Shown here one piece after another: positions 7,572-15,966 of a DNA stretch of 22,328 nucleotides. The DNA is taken from positions 1 to 22,328 of IMG/VR virus record IMGVR_UViG_3300036985_007345. One strand, given 5' to 3'. The first letter of the stretch is position 1, and each line of letters begins with the position of its first letter. The notes under the pieces were generated by a model. The model was not told where the DNA came from, ran no database searches, and saw only the letters and a list, made by a program, of their open reading frames with translations. The stretch is from a virus. Made by a program: the position numbers and the translations under genes.

Positions 7572-7973
7572 ATGGCACTGAATCGATACCTCTACCCGCC
7601 AGACGGGACTAACGTCCCAGGCCTCAAGCAGTTCTTCTCTGCTGTGTCTGTCGACGCGACTGCTCCACTGGTCCCAGTGTTTGCGACCCTTTCGGGGTTC
7701 GGCATCACTGTGACCCGGACGGCCGTGGGCACCTATGCCGTGACGCTCGACAACTCGTCGACTGTCACGCAAGTTGTTGACCTGGACGCGAAAATCGTCA
7801 CAGGTCTCACGTACAACGCAGCTCTTGTGGTCGAATGTCGCGTTAAGAGCATCGGCACGACTGGCTTTGTATTTGAGACGTACGCCCCTTCTGGGTCGAC
7901 CGTTGCGGATATGGCCACGTCATGCACGCTGCTCCTCGCGCTTACTGCGCAAGTTAGCGGAGTCCGGGCATGA
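7572..7973 (+). CDS. Small beta-rich structural protein, candidate capsid decoration
   Basis: Encodes 133 residues with AAAGGATCAG just upstream at 7558-7567. The protein is nearly all alternating hydrophobic/polar beta strands: GITVTRTAVGTYAVTLD (50-66), LVVECRVKS (90-98) and a closing TLLLALTAQV. Small beta proteins with a 'TVTRT..G.Y.VTL' segment and a final strand of leucines are common directly after phage coat genes, and at least some decorate capsids. The decoration role rests on position and fold style only. No signal peptide or membrane helix is seen. Its TGA overlaps the next ATG (ATGA, 7970-7973). Confidence 0.7.
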   Translation: MALNRYLYPPDGTNVPGLKQFFSAVSVDATAPLVPVFATLSGFGITVTRTAVGTYAVTLDNSSTVTQVVDLDAKIVTGLTYNAALVVECRVKSIGTTGFVFETYAPSGSTVADMATSCTLLLALTAQVSGVRA

Positions 7974-8221
7974 AAGCCAAAGGACCGACCCTCGGGCTCT
8001 TGTATGAGCCTGACGAGGAAGAAGAAGCTCCGGCTTCTTCAAAGAAAGAAGCATCCGCTTCTGAAGCACTCGAGCCGTTGGTAAAAGCCTTCTGGCGCGC
8101 GTGCAGCAAGGGCGACTTCAAGAGGGGCGCAGCCGTTATGGCAGAGATGCACATGACCTGCACCCAGTATTCGGAAGACGAACCCAGCGACGACGACATG
8201 GACGAAAAAGAGGAGATGTAA
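7970..8221 (+). CDS. Very acidic small protein, unknown function
   Basis: Encodes 83 residues from the ATGA overlap at 7970. Residues 12-20 (YEPDEEEEA) and the C-terminus from about residue 68 (SEDEPSDDDMDEKEEM) are strongly acidic. They flank a short helical core (ALEPLVKAFWRACSKGDFKRGAAVMAEMH, split here only for description; residues 33-62). Conserved phage head-completion genes lie on both sides. The acidic ends could mimic DNA or bind basic partners during assembly, but this is inference. The end of the gene contains AGGAG (8211-8215) that serves as the ribosome site of the adaptor gene, whose ATG directly abuts this TAA. Confidence 0.65.
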   Translation: MKAKGPTLGLLYEPDEEEEAPASSKKEASASEALEPLVKAFWRACSKGDFKRGAAVMAEMHMTCTQYSEDEPSDDDMDEKEEM

Positions 8222-9187
8222 ATGGCATACTCGCGGACGCTTGAGGAACTGGAACTTGCCACCCGCCGTGAGGCGGATATGGTCAATAGCGGGTTCGTCT
8301 CGTCCGACGAGGTGCGCGCTTACATCAACCAGTCGTGGGCCGAGCTTTACGACCGCATCGTATTGTTCGATCAGGAGTACCTCCTGCGTTATGTAGACAT
8401 TCCGTCTTCTGGCGCAGGAGTGTACGACATCCTGAATGCTGGCAAGACCGGCATCGTCATCAACATTACGCTTTCTGCTGGAGGAACTGGATACGTTGCC
8501 GGCGAGGTCGTCAGCCTGTCCAGCGTGAACACCTCGAGCACGTTGGCTACGGCTACTGTGACCAGCGTTGCTGCGATGACTGGAGCAATCCTCTCGCTTA
8601 CGCTCACGAGCCCTGGTGCTGGGTATTGGCTGTCCTCGCTTACGTCGAACACGATCACTTTGAACTGTGTGTCCGGTTCTGCTGGAGCCAATGGGCAGGT
8701 TAGTGCGTACGTCGACAGCGACTTCTACAAGTGCAAGGGCGTTTGGTATCAGGCAGGAGGTGATGGTATTTACTACCCCCTTCGCCGGTTCCAGTGGGAT
8801 GAGCAGAACTTGCTTCGGCAGACGGGTATCTACGAATCAACAAGGATGCTTCCGTTGTATCGCATCGCGACCATCATGGGCCGCGAAAAATTGATGATTG
8901 CGCCGGACACCCTAGGCGGCACGTATCAGGTATGGTATTATCCATCGCCCCCAAAGATGATTGCAAATGCGGATCGCATTGACGGGCGCTCTGGCTGGGA
9001 CGAGTGGGTCATCAAGGACAGTGCGATCAAGTGCCTCCTGAAAGAGGAGAGCATCGAGCAGGCCTCGGCCATCAAGGCGATTCGGGACGAAGTATGGGCG
9101 CGTTTCCAGCTGCACGCATCGAACCGTGACGCATCGCAGCCGGAGCGTATTCGGGACGTGCGTTTGCTTAGCCGCCGATACGGCTAA
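8222..9187 (+). CDS. Head-tail adaptor, tail-tubular-A-like, with inserted beta domain
   Basis: Forms the ring below the portal in short-tailed phages. It is 321 residues long, while T7 gp11 is 196. N-terminal helices (TLEELELATRREAD, VRAYINQSWAELYD) are typical of the family. The second half has VDSDFYKCKGVWYQ (164-177), YYPLRRFQWDEQN (184-196), GREKLMIAP (220-228), TYQVWYYPSPPKM (234-246) and a closing helix bundle with DGRSGWDEWVIKDSAIKCL (254-272) and SNRDASQPERIRDV. This is the 'DFYKlrGV...YPL.RF...L.iaP....vWYyPaPp' pattern of podovirus neck proteins. Residues ~74-162 interrupt the fold with a separate beta module. AGGAG at 8211-8215 precedes the ATG, which follows the previous stop with no gap. 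Confidence 0.82.
   Translation: MAYSRTLEELELATRREADMVNSGFVSSDEVRAYINQSWAELYDRIVLFDQEYLLRYVDIPSSGAGVYDILNAGKTGIVINITLSAGGTGYVAGEVVSLSSVNTSSTLATATVTSVAAMTGAILSLTLTSPGAGYWLSSLTSNTITLNCVSGSAGANGQVSAYVDSDFYKCKGVWYQAGGDGIYYPLRRFQWDEQNLLRQTGIYESTRMLPLYRIATIMGREKLMIAPDTLGGTYQVWYYPSPPKMIANADRIDGRSGWDEWVIKDSAIKCLLKEESIEQASAIKAIRDEVWARFQLHASNRDASQPERIRDVRLLSRRYG
8441..8707 (+). other. Inserted 'GxGY' beta module within the adaptor gene
   Basis: Codons 74-162 encode a Ser/Thr/Val/Gly-rich block with two related turns, AGGTGYVAGEVVSL and SPGAGYWLSS, each followed by TIT/ATV-type strands. Such 'G.GY..G' strand-turn units are common in phage fibre and decoration proteins. The flanking sequence (DIPSSGAGVYDI and AYVDSDFYKCKGV) would join naturally without it, which is why I read it as an insertion. 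Boundaries are approximate. Confidence 0.6.
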
Positions 9188-9198
9188 AGGAGATAACC

Positions 9199-9618
9199 AT
9201 GGCAGCTACTGGCACGACGGCTGTAACGAAGCCACAGGCATTTGCTCCAGCGCCTACTGGCAACGCAACAATTGACGGCATCCAACAAGCTGTCAAGCAG
9301 ACTACGCAAGCGGCGAGGGCGGCTCCGCCCCCTCGACAAGTCGTCACAGGCTTGCAGAAGAACCGCCCGAATCAGGGCGTGACGTTCAAGCCTGGGCAGA
9401 CGGTAGACATCCCGCACCAGCTTGGCCGACTGCCAGCTGGTTTCAACATCGCCAAGCTTCTCACGAACGGCAACTCAGCTTCGGCCATGCCATCGGCATC
9501 ACCGAACTTGCAGCTCGTGCCGGTCGCAGGGAATCTTGGACAGAAGATCATGCGTTTGAGGTATGTTGCTCCTGCGGGTTCAACCGAATCCGTGCGGATG
9601 CACCTGGAGCTTTTCTGA
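9199..9618 (+). CDS. Small virion protein with 'HxLGRxPxG' motif
   Basis: Encodes 139 residues, with AAGGAG at 9187-9192 and a 6-base spacer. Residues 1-60 are Ala/Thr/Pro/Gln-rich and probably extended. The C-terminal half begins GVTFKPGQTVDIPHQLGRLPAGFNIAK (55-81, described in parts), then beta strands ending with RLRYVAPAG and MHLELF. A strand with 'v.HgLGR.P.G' followed by a short beta domain is a recurring small protein of podovirus tail regions, often found next to the neck and nozzle genes. Its exact role is not established to my knowledge. TGA 9616-9618 shares its last base with the next ATG (TGATG), so the large nozzle gene is probably translated by reinitiation. Confidence 0.7.
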   Translation: MAATGTTAVTKPQAFAPAPTGNATIDGIQQAVKQTTQAARAAPPPRQVVTGLQKNRPNQGVTFKPGQTVDIPHQLGRLPAGFNIAKLLTNGNSASAMPSASPNLQLVPVAGNLGQKIMRLRYVAPAGSTESVRMHLELF

Positions 9619-12600
9619 TGGACACGAAGGTAGTCTCGATTCCGTTCATTGGCGGGATGAACGAGTTCAACGATCCAGACCAGCTTCCACCTCCAGAACT
9701 TGTACAGTGCAACGAAGCCGTCATTCGGCGTCCAGGGCGCATCGAGAAGCGGCACGGCTTCACGCTTGTCCAGGCTACGCCAGGAGTCCCAGCAACGGCC
9801 TACGGTGGCAGCCTTGCGGCTCCTTCTGGCTCTGTAGAGGCTCTTGACTCGTACTCCGGGCAGAACGGCGTGCGTCCCGTCATGGCATCGGGCAACGCGC
9901 TCTACGAGTACGTTGGCTCCGACTCTACCCACGGCTGGCGCTATGTGAACAAGCTTCCTTCGTACGTCGGGTCGCTCGTGAGCGTGACCTCGTCGGGCGG
10001 CTCGATCATCGAGACCGAAACCATTGAAGACTCGACGGGCACCTACCGATTGACGGTGTGGGTATCCGGTCAGCGCACCGGGCAAGAGCGCACCAGCGAC
10101 CTCATCTACGGGGCGCAGACGATTGGTGGCGGGAACGCCATCTATTACGCCGTGCAGCTCGTGGCAACCGGGGCATTCATCATGCCTCCTACGCTGCTTC
10201 GTTCGTCCACCGCCGCAATCAGTGTATTGTACAACCTTCGAGTGACGCGCATCACGGCAGCGGATTTGACCTGGAAGCCGTACGTTGCATGGCAAGAGGC
10301 GACGACCGGCAAGGTGCTTGGCGTTGTTATCAACATCACGACAGGCGCAGCGACAGCGTCGGCTGTGGTGGTATCTAGTCTCAGTCAGACAGGCCATCGA
10401 GCGTTCGACATTGTCGGGCTGCATCCATCCATCTTGCCAAACGGCATCCTGGTTGTGTATGGCGCAGCGGACACGGCAAGCAACACGACTCCAGCGGCGC
10501 TTATCGGCGTGACGAAGACGGTAAACACCACGACTGGTGGGCTTACGACAGTCGCATCGGTCTCGGACCTCATCAACCATACGGTCCCAGCCGGCGACGG
10601 ATACAACGCATGGGCGCATCGTGGCGTCGTTCTTGACCAGGAAGCTGCATCAACGGGCAAGGTCGCTTTTGCGGCTCGCACGGTCTCGGCGTACTACTCG
10701 GACAGCTCGACGAACACGTTCACGCTCGACGGAACTATCGTTCTTGGCCGCGCTGTGGCGACGGCATCGACGCTGGCACGCGACACCAACCAAGTTTACT
10801 TGCCGCAGCTTGGATTCACGACGCAGGATAGTCACGCCAGCATCTTCGCGACGCCACTTGGCCCGACGCGACTTTCGGCAAGTGTGGTCGTCACGTCAGC
10901 GGCCAATCTTGGAACAAATATCGGTTACTTACTGCTGCATGTAGGCTACCAAACAGCGTTGACGCTTACCGGCCTTGTCGGGACACCGGCCACCGTACAG
11001 CAGTACATCATTTCGGCATCGACTAACGGATACACGCCGGTCTCACCGTATACCGCAACCGACATGCCGAACATCACGGCAGCGGCAGTATACCCGATGA
11101 TTGCCCATATGTATCCATCGGGAGCCGCGACGGCACCAAGTGTCCCAGCGGTGCAAACCAACTGGATCACCTGGACAGCCACGTCTGGCACGTATACGCC
11201 AGGAACATACACTGGAAGCTTTATTTTTGGCCCGACAGCGAGTGCTGGAAGTTTTGTTATTGGCCAACGGTATAAGATTGCCACCGTAGGTTCGACAGAC
11301 TTCACGCTCATTGGAGCTTCTGCAAATACCGTTAACGTCGTGTTCGTCGCGACTGGCGTAGGAGCTGGCTCTGGGACGGCGCATGTGCAGCTGGCTCAAG
11401 CTACCGTATATGTGGACAGCGCAGGACATATTACGGAGATTGCGGTTGAAGATGGCCGGACTGTATATGCGTACCCGGCGGTCAACTCAACCGCGTCAAT
11501 CTCTCATGTCGTTGGACCACCGTTGCTGTCCGGTGTTGGCACGTTGACTGCCGGCTTGGCGCACACGATTCATCCGTCATCCGGAGTGCCTGCTGTCTTT
11601 GTTGACGTGCCATCTTCTGGCGTGAACACGGGAGGCAGCTCGTATCATTCATCTGGTGGATACGAGCATTGCGTCCATCGGTGGTCGGTTGCCGCTACAA
11701 GCAGCTACGTGGCGCTTGCCCTGGCGTCCACGAGCGCGAACGTCGTAACGACTCCGAACGGTCAAGAGCCGTACGGCGCAGCGGACCCTCACAACTCGAA
11801 CAACTTCTTCGAGGTCTACAAGTGGGACCCGGTGGTCGCTGCCCTGAATACGTCGATTGTCACTGGCGGCTCGGCTGTTGGGTGCCTTATTGCTGCTCTT
11901 GGCGGGCCTTGGCGGCTTGTTAGCGGGCTTCAGCTCCTCGGGCCTAGCGCGTCGTCGGGAACGGACATCGGATGCGCTGTCAGCCCATCTGGCGACGATA
12001 GCCAGCGCAACACCATGTTGGTGCGCGTGGGTTCAGACTCCAGTACGGTGACGATTACTTACGCGCCGGCCAATCCAGAAACTCAGACGGGTGCAGAGGG
12101 ATACACGTACGGCAGCAACACAGGGATGTTGGTCGAATCGGTCAACATGATGCGAGTTACGTCGCTGCCTCTCAACGTGCCAAGGCTTACGGTGACGAGT
12201 CGAGGGTTCTTGACATCGGGCCTTCGGGACGGCGTAGCCAGAGGAACGCAGCAGGTCTTCGCCATCGACTACGAGGACACGGCGCAGAACTGGCGAAAGA
12301 TGCAGGTTCTCAGCGACTACACGTTCATCAACGGCGGCGTCCCGTCTGTGTTTGACGGCGTCGGCTGCAACGAAATCGTTCCGCTTCTCTGGCCGCAGTA
12401 CGACTTGACCAGCATCAATTGGGCGAGCACTCCTGATGTGTATTTGACGACGGCTGAAACCAGCATTTATCATGCAGGAGCAGCGTACGCTGACATGCCG
12501 TGCGCGTTTTTTGACTACAATGCGGATACAGGCAATGGCTACCCAGGCGTAGCAAGCTTTCTGCTTTTGAACATCACCCGCCCGTACTTCAAGTATGAGG

Positions 12601-14705
12601 CTGGATTTAATGCTAAGAATGGATACGATAATTTAGTCAGCGCGTTTCTTAGTGTTGGGAACGGCTGGTCATTCATAAGCACTACTTGGGGCGGGGCTCC
12701 TTCGGAAAATTACGAGGCGGCTTATTCGGACCCACGCATTTCGCAGTTTAGCTCGACAAGTCCATCGACATTTGGATTTAGCCAAGCTGGCGCAATCGGG
12801 CAGCATTACTACGGTCGCTATCACAACAACCCTGCGATATTCGGCACTGGTCCTGGAGGCAGCCAAGGGATGTTTGTGGGAGACAGCCAAGGTCTGTTTG
12901 TATGGGCACCGAGAAGCGCCCCTGGGTGGGGCGGGACAACAGCCAGCACTATAAGCGACACCGACTTTGGCAAGGAAAGCATCTACAGCTCAGCTGACGC
13001 TGGTGGAGACTTTCTCATGCGCTGGACGTATGAGTATGTAGACGGGACAGGTCGCTTGACTCAATCGGCTCCGTCTATCCCCACGCAGTACACGGTCTGC
13101 GCTCAAATAGTCGGGGCTCCTATAAAGTCCGAAGGCGACGCTCCAGCATACACCGGAGGGCTGGTATCCGTATTCCAGTACGGGTTCTTTGCTCCACGTC
13201 TTGAGATGACGAACCGGCTGAGCACAGCGGCGTCGGACCCTCGTCGCATGGTCACGCAACCGTACACGACAGCCGAGCCGTTCTCGACGGTCTTGTATCG
13301 GATGCCGTTCTCGAACTTCGGAAACTCGGCGTCGGACTTCGTTATCGACCGCAACGTCACCCGCGCAGTCGTGCCGTACACGAACACGGCGTACGACGGA
13401 GCTTATGGCGGCACGGGCACGGTCCCGCTTGGTCTCGTGACGACGAACCTTACGTGCTTCGATGGCGGGACGAAAGACTACAACGGGCTCATGTCAGAGC
13501 CTTACCTGTACACGACCGGAGGCGACCTCGACAACGTCCCGCCTCCAGCGGCGAAGTCGATGTGCGTGCATCAGAACAGGCTCGTCCTCGGTGGCGCTGA
13601 CGATACGACCGTGGTGTGGTTCTCGAAGCCTATCACGCCGACTGAAGGCCCTGGGTTCAACGAGCAGCTGACCATCACCATCGGTGACGGAGGACCAGTA
13701 ACGGGCTTGGCATCGAGTGGCGAAAATCTGATCGTCTTCAAGCTTCAAGATGTTTTTGTCGTACCGGGCACCTTCCCAGATACGAGCGGTAACGGTCCCT
13801 CGCTTGGCGAGCCGTACAGCATATCGACGGGCGTTGGATGCATTGACCATCGAAGCGTCATTAACACGCCCGTTGGCGTGTTTTTCCAGAGTCAACGCGG
13901 CCTGGAGCTATTGACTTCGGCCCTCGAAGTTATCCCGATGGTCAAGGTGCGGGAGACGCTGAAGCTTTTCCCGTACATCACCTCGACGGCTCACTATCCG
14001 ACGAACCGCGAAGTCTGGTTTGTTTGTCACGACTCGAAGATTGGCGCGGTGTTTCAAAACCCGACTGCTGAAATCATCATCTACAACTACCAAACGGGCA
14101 CGTGGTCAAAGTTCATCACGCCCGGAGACGCAAATTACCTTGGGCGAGGAATGTATCACGCGGCTTCTGTTAACTCAGACATGTGGCTCGCGTGCAAGTC
14201 TGATGCATTCTTTGCGGATCAAGCGTTTGCGTACACGTACGACACGACGCTTTACTACGACACGACTCGCGGCATCGGCGTCGGATACAAGAACTTCGTC
14301 AAGATGACCGTGCAGACCGCGCCAATTTCAATGAACGAGGTTCAAGGGTTCCAGCGCCTCAAGCGGGTTCGGCTCCTTGGCACGGCAATATCGCCTGCTG
14401 GCACTTCGGACTATGGGCAGCTCGCTCTTGGTTTGTGGACGGACTACACGCCGTCCGTGGCAAACACTCAGACGGCATCGTGGACGCACGACCAGATGAC
14501 GACTGTCATCAACGCGCAAGGCCGTGCGCAATTCGAGGTTCACGTTCGCGAGCAGAAGGGCCAGAAGGTTTCCGTGTACTACACAGAAGGCAACCCGGCC
14601 TCCGTGCTTGGCAACGGCTTCGGTCTTGCACTCTCAAACATTGCTGTCGTTGTTGGCTTGAAGAGCGGGCTCGACAAGCGTATTACCTCTGAAGCGAAGC
14701 ACTGA
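9618..14705 (+). CDS. Giant tail nozzle / stabilisation-type protein
   Basis: At 1695 residues this is by far the largest tail gene. GGAG lies at 9605-9608. The N-terminus (VSIPFIGGMNEFNDPDQL, RPGRIEKRHGF) is like tail-tubular-B/P22-gp10-type nozzle proteins, which list parameters of a beta-propeller tube. Family-like blocks continue with VFDGVGCNEIVPLLWPQYD, RWTYEYVDGTGRLTQSAPS (~1134-1152), then RLVLGGADDTTVVWFSKPI (~1321-1339), GENLIVFKLQDVFVVPG (~1368-1384) and VGCIDHRSVINTPVGVFF...QRGLELL (~1405-1430). The last two match the 'vFK...i....G', 'RS.v.tp.G.fF.s.rGl..L' pattern. It is about twice T7 gp12 (794 residues); the excess is beta-rich inserts, including a 'GSF..G..Y.I..VG.TDFT.IGA' module at residues 543-588 and a Gly/Ser/Tyr-rich AT-rich segment near 990-1060. 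Assignment of the tail role is good; exact subfamily is uncertain. Confidence 0.8.
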   Translation: MDTKVVSIPFIGGMNEFNDPDQLPPPELVQCNEAVIRRPGRIEKRHGFTLVQATPGVPATAYGGSLAAPSGSVEALDSYSGQNGVRPVMASGNALYEYVGSDSTHGWRYVNKLPSYVGSLVSVTSSGGSIIETETIEDSTGTYRLTVWVSGQRTGQERTSDLIYGAQTIGGGNAIYYAVQLVATGAFIMPPTLLRSSTAAISVLYNLRVTRITAADLTWKPYVAWQEATTGKVLGVVINITTGAATASAVVVSSLSQTGHRAFDIVGLHPSILPNGILVVYGAADTASNTTPAALIGVTKTVNTTTGGLTTVASVSDLINHTVPAGDGYNAWAHRGVVLDQEAASTGKVAFAARTVSAYYSDSSTNTFTLDGTIVLGRAVATASTLARDTNQVYLPQLGFTTQDSHASIFATPLGPTRLSASVVVTSAANLGTNIGYLLLHVGYQTALTLTGLVGTPATVQQYIISASTNGYTPVSPYTATDMPNITAAAVYPMIAHMYPSGAATAPSVPAVQTNWITWTATSGTYTPGTYTGSFIFGPTASAGSFVIGQRYKIATVGSTDFTLIGASANTVNVVFVATGVGAGSGTAHVQLAQATVYVDSAGHITEIAVEDGRTVYAYPAVNSTASISHVVGPPLLSGVGTLTAGLAHTIHPSSGVPAVFVDVPSSGVNTGGSSYHSSGGYEHCVHRWSVAATSSYVALALASTSANVVTTPNGQEPYGAADPHNSNNFFEVYKWDPVVAALNTSIVTGGSAVGCLIAALGGPWRLVSGLQLLGPSASSGTDIGCAVSPSGDDSQRNTMLVRVGSDSSTVTITYAPANPETQTGAEGYTYGSNTGMLVESVNMMRVTSLPLNVPRLTVTSRGFLTSGLRDGVARGTQQVFAIDYEDTAQNWRKMQVLSDYTFINGGVPSVFDGVGCNEIVPLLWPQYDLTSINWASTPDVYLTTAETSIYHAGAAYADMPCAFFDYNADTGNGYPGVASFLLLNITRPYFKYEAGFNAKNGYDNLVSAFLSVGNGWSFISTTWGGAPSENYEAAYSDPRISQFSSTSPSTFGFSQAGAIGQHYYGRYHNNPAIFGTGPGGSQGMFVGDSQGLFVWAPRSAPGWGGTTASTISDTDFGKESIYSSADAGGDFLMRWTYEYVDGTGRLTQSAPSIPTQYTVCAQIVGAPIKSEGDAPAYTGGLVSVFQYGFFAPRLEMTNRLSTAASDPRRMVTQPYTTAEPFSTVLYRMPFSNFGNSASDFVIDRNVTRAVVPYTNTAYDGAYGGTGTVPLGLVTTNLTCFDGGTKDYNGLMSEPYLYTTGGDLDNVPPPAAKSMCVHQNRLVLGGADDTTVVWFSKPITPTEGPGFNEQLTITIGDGGPVTGLASSGENLIVFKLQDVFVVPGTFPDTSGNGPSLGEPYSISTGVGCIDHRSVINTPVGVFFQSQRGLELLTSALEVIPMVKVRETLKLFPYITSTAHYPTNREVWFVCHDSKIGAVFQNPTAEIIIYNYQTGTWSKFITPGDANYLGRGMYHAASVNSDMWLACKSDAFFADQAFAYTYDTTLYYDTTRGIGVGYKNFVKMTVQTAPISMNEVQGFQRLKRVRLLGTAISPAGTSDYGQLALGLWTDYTPSVANTQTASWTHDQMTTVINAQGRAQFEVHVREQKGQKVSVYYTEGNPASVLGNGFGLALSNIAVVVGLKSGLDKRITSEAKH
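11244..11381 (+). other. Inserted 'GSFxxGxxYxIxxVGxTDFTxIGA' module in the nozzle gene
   Basis: Codons 543-588 contain AGSFVIGQRYKIATVG, STDFTLIGASANTVNVVF and VATGVGAGSGTA in sequence. I recognise this ~45-residue unit as a recurrent module that appears in otherwise unrelated phage structural proteins, especially in environmental phages. The line 11221-11280 is 26/60 G+C by hand count, lower than neighbouring coding sequence, which fits separate acquisition. It lies between ordinary nozzle beta segments without breaking the frame. Confidence 0.65.
12858..12901 (+). repeat. Imperfect 20-base direct repeat in the nozzle gene
   Basis: 12858-12877 and 12882-12901 match at 17 of 20 bases and encode GSQGMFV and DSQGLFV (residues 1081-1087 and 1089-1095). 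This is a small in-frame duplication at the edge of an AT-rich insert-like segment. Confidence 0.8.
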
Positions 14706-14712
14706 GAACACC

Positions 14713-15954
14713 ATGGCAAACCCAGACGAGTACGACGCGCTTAAAGGCGCTGCATCCGGTGCAGCAACGGGTGCCGCCGCCGGCCCGTGGGGCGCAGTCA
14801 TTGGAGGCGTGGCTGGTGCGGCGACCCCGTTCGTGTCGAAGGCTCTTGGCGGGCTCTTTGGCGTGACCGATGCGGAGGCTGCGGAGAAAGCGGCCCTAGC
14901 GCCTCTACAGCGCGTCGCCGCTGGCGGCACGACTCAGGGGCAGGCTGGCATGGCCTACGCTCGTGCGCGCACCCTTCAAGACTTGGCAAACATGTCTGGC
15001 AAGGGCAACTCGACACAGCAGGTTATAGAGACTCAAGCGCGCTACGCGTCGCAGCTTGCGGACCTTCGCTCGAAAGAGCAGGAGCGCGCAAGCAGCCAGC
15101 TTGCGTACTACGAGGGCCAGCGAGCGGCAGCTGATGCAAAGCGCAAGCGCGAAGCGTTGTCCGGCGCGATAGGTTCTGCGGTTGCCATGGGAACGAAGCT
15201 TGGGATGGCGTCTGGCGCGTCAGCCGCGACAGAACAAGCAACGAAGGACGAGGCTTTGAAGAAGGCCCTTGGCATCGGCGCTCCTGAATCTGGTGGTATC
15301 AGCTCTGCGGAAGCCGGCACGGCGCTATTCGGCGCGGCTCCTGCGGCAGCGGCTCCTGCGGCAGCCGGCATGGCTTCGGCAGCTGCACCTGTCGGGGTAA
15401 CAGCATCCGGTACGAACTTCTCTGACCTCGACTCATCAGTCGCAGCTTCTCTCAAGACCGGGACGCCAGGGTATGAGGACGTGGAGCAGGCAGACCCGAA
15501 CACGCAGTACAAGCATTTTCCAGGCGCTTTTGGCGGTTCGATTCGAAACCGTCCAGTCGGCGTTACAGCATCAGAGCAAGCCACAGTCAATGCTGCTGCG
15601 GGAGCCCAGGACGCGCAGAACCTTGCCACGTTCAATCAGTTGGCCGCAGCGCGCCCAGGCCGTGGCGGCTTCTCGTCAGACATCGGCGGGAGCGCCGCTC
15701 GGATGGATGCGAATGCTGACCGGATGCGACGGAGCCTGACTGCCCAAGTGGGCGACGACTCATGGAGACTATCGAGAGCCGTTGCCCTATCGCAACCAGC
15801 TCCAGCGAAACCGGCAAGAGACCTTTCCGCTGGAGCATCAGAAGACCCAATGCGCGGGATTGCGTATTCAACGGACCCATACGCGCCAGAGAACCTTGCC
15901 AGCGCGGTTCCCAACACGGGCCGACGCCCTCGCGCCGCGCGCGGCTCACGCTAA
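14713..15954 (+). CDS. Ala/Gly-rich internal virion (ejection-type) protein 1
   Basis: Encodes 413 residues, 7 bases after the nozzle gene. Only a weak GAGA precedes the ATG. Residues 9-50 (GAASGAATGAAAGPWGAVIGG, VAGAATPFVSKALGGLFG in sequence) form a glycine-zipper-like segment that could insert in or cross a membrane. Residues 85-150 are helical with many charged residues, likely coiled coil. Residues 190-235 are low-complexity Ala/Pro. The heptapeptide PVGVTAS occurs at 226-232 and 281-287. The C-terminus is basic (RRPRAARGSR). This composition and the position right after the nozzle gene match internal virion proteins that short-tailed phages eject with their DNA. No enzyme motif is visible; the role is inferred from context. 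Confidence 0.7.
   Translation: MANPDEYDALKGAASGAATGAAAGPWGAVIGGVAGAATPFVSKALGGLFGVTDAEAAEKAALAPLQRVAAGGTTQGQAGMAYARARTLQDLANMSGKGNSTQQVIETQARYASQLADLRSKEQERASSQLAYYEGQRAAADAKRKREALSGAIGSAVAMGTKLGMASGASAATEQATKDEALKKALGIGAPESGGISSAEAGTALFGAAPAAAAPAAAGMASAAAPVGVTASGTNFSDLDSSVAASLKTGTPGYEDVEQADPNTQYKHFPGAFGGSIRNRPVGVTASEQATVNAAAGAQDAQNLATFNQLAAARPGRGGFSSDIGGSAARMDANADRMRRSLTAQVGDDSWRLSRAVALSQPAPAKPARDLSAGASEDPMRGIAYSTDPYAPENLASAVPNTGRRPRAARGSR
15334..15363 (+). repeat. Two perfect 15-base tandem copies encoding AAPAA
   Basis: GCGGCTCCTGCGGCA is present at 15334-15348 and again directly at 15349-15363, followed by a partial third copy. It encodes an Ala/Pro linker in the first ejection-type protein and probably varies in copy number between relatives. 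Confidence 0.9.
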
Positions 15955-15966
15955 AGGATCAGGATT

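Noticed and set aside
6789-7772. 327-codon minus-strand open frame under the coat gene
   Set aside because: Opposite the well-supported coat protein and crossing its end; composition is that of an antisense shadow.
9372-10619. 415-codon open frame on the minus strand under the nozzle gene
   Set aside because: It lies opposite strongly supported coding sequence, is rich in Arg, Cys and His as expected for an antisense shadow in GC-rich DNA, and spans two real genes.
9618-14705. Reading the 1695-residue protein as a tape measure or tail fibre
   Set aside because: It is beta-rich rather than helical, and its C-terminal third has the nozzle/stabilisation pattern (WFSKPI, IVFKLQDVF, HRSVINTPVGVFF); the true fibre begins at 21660.
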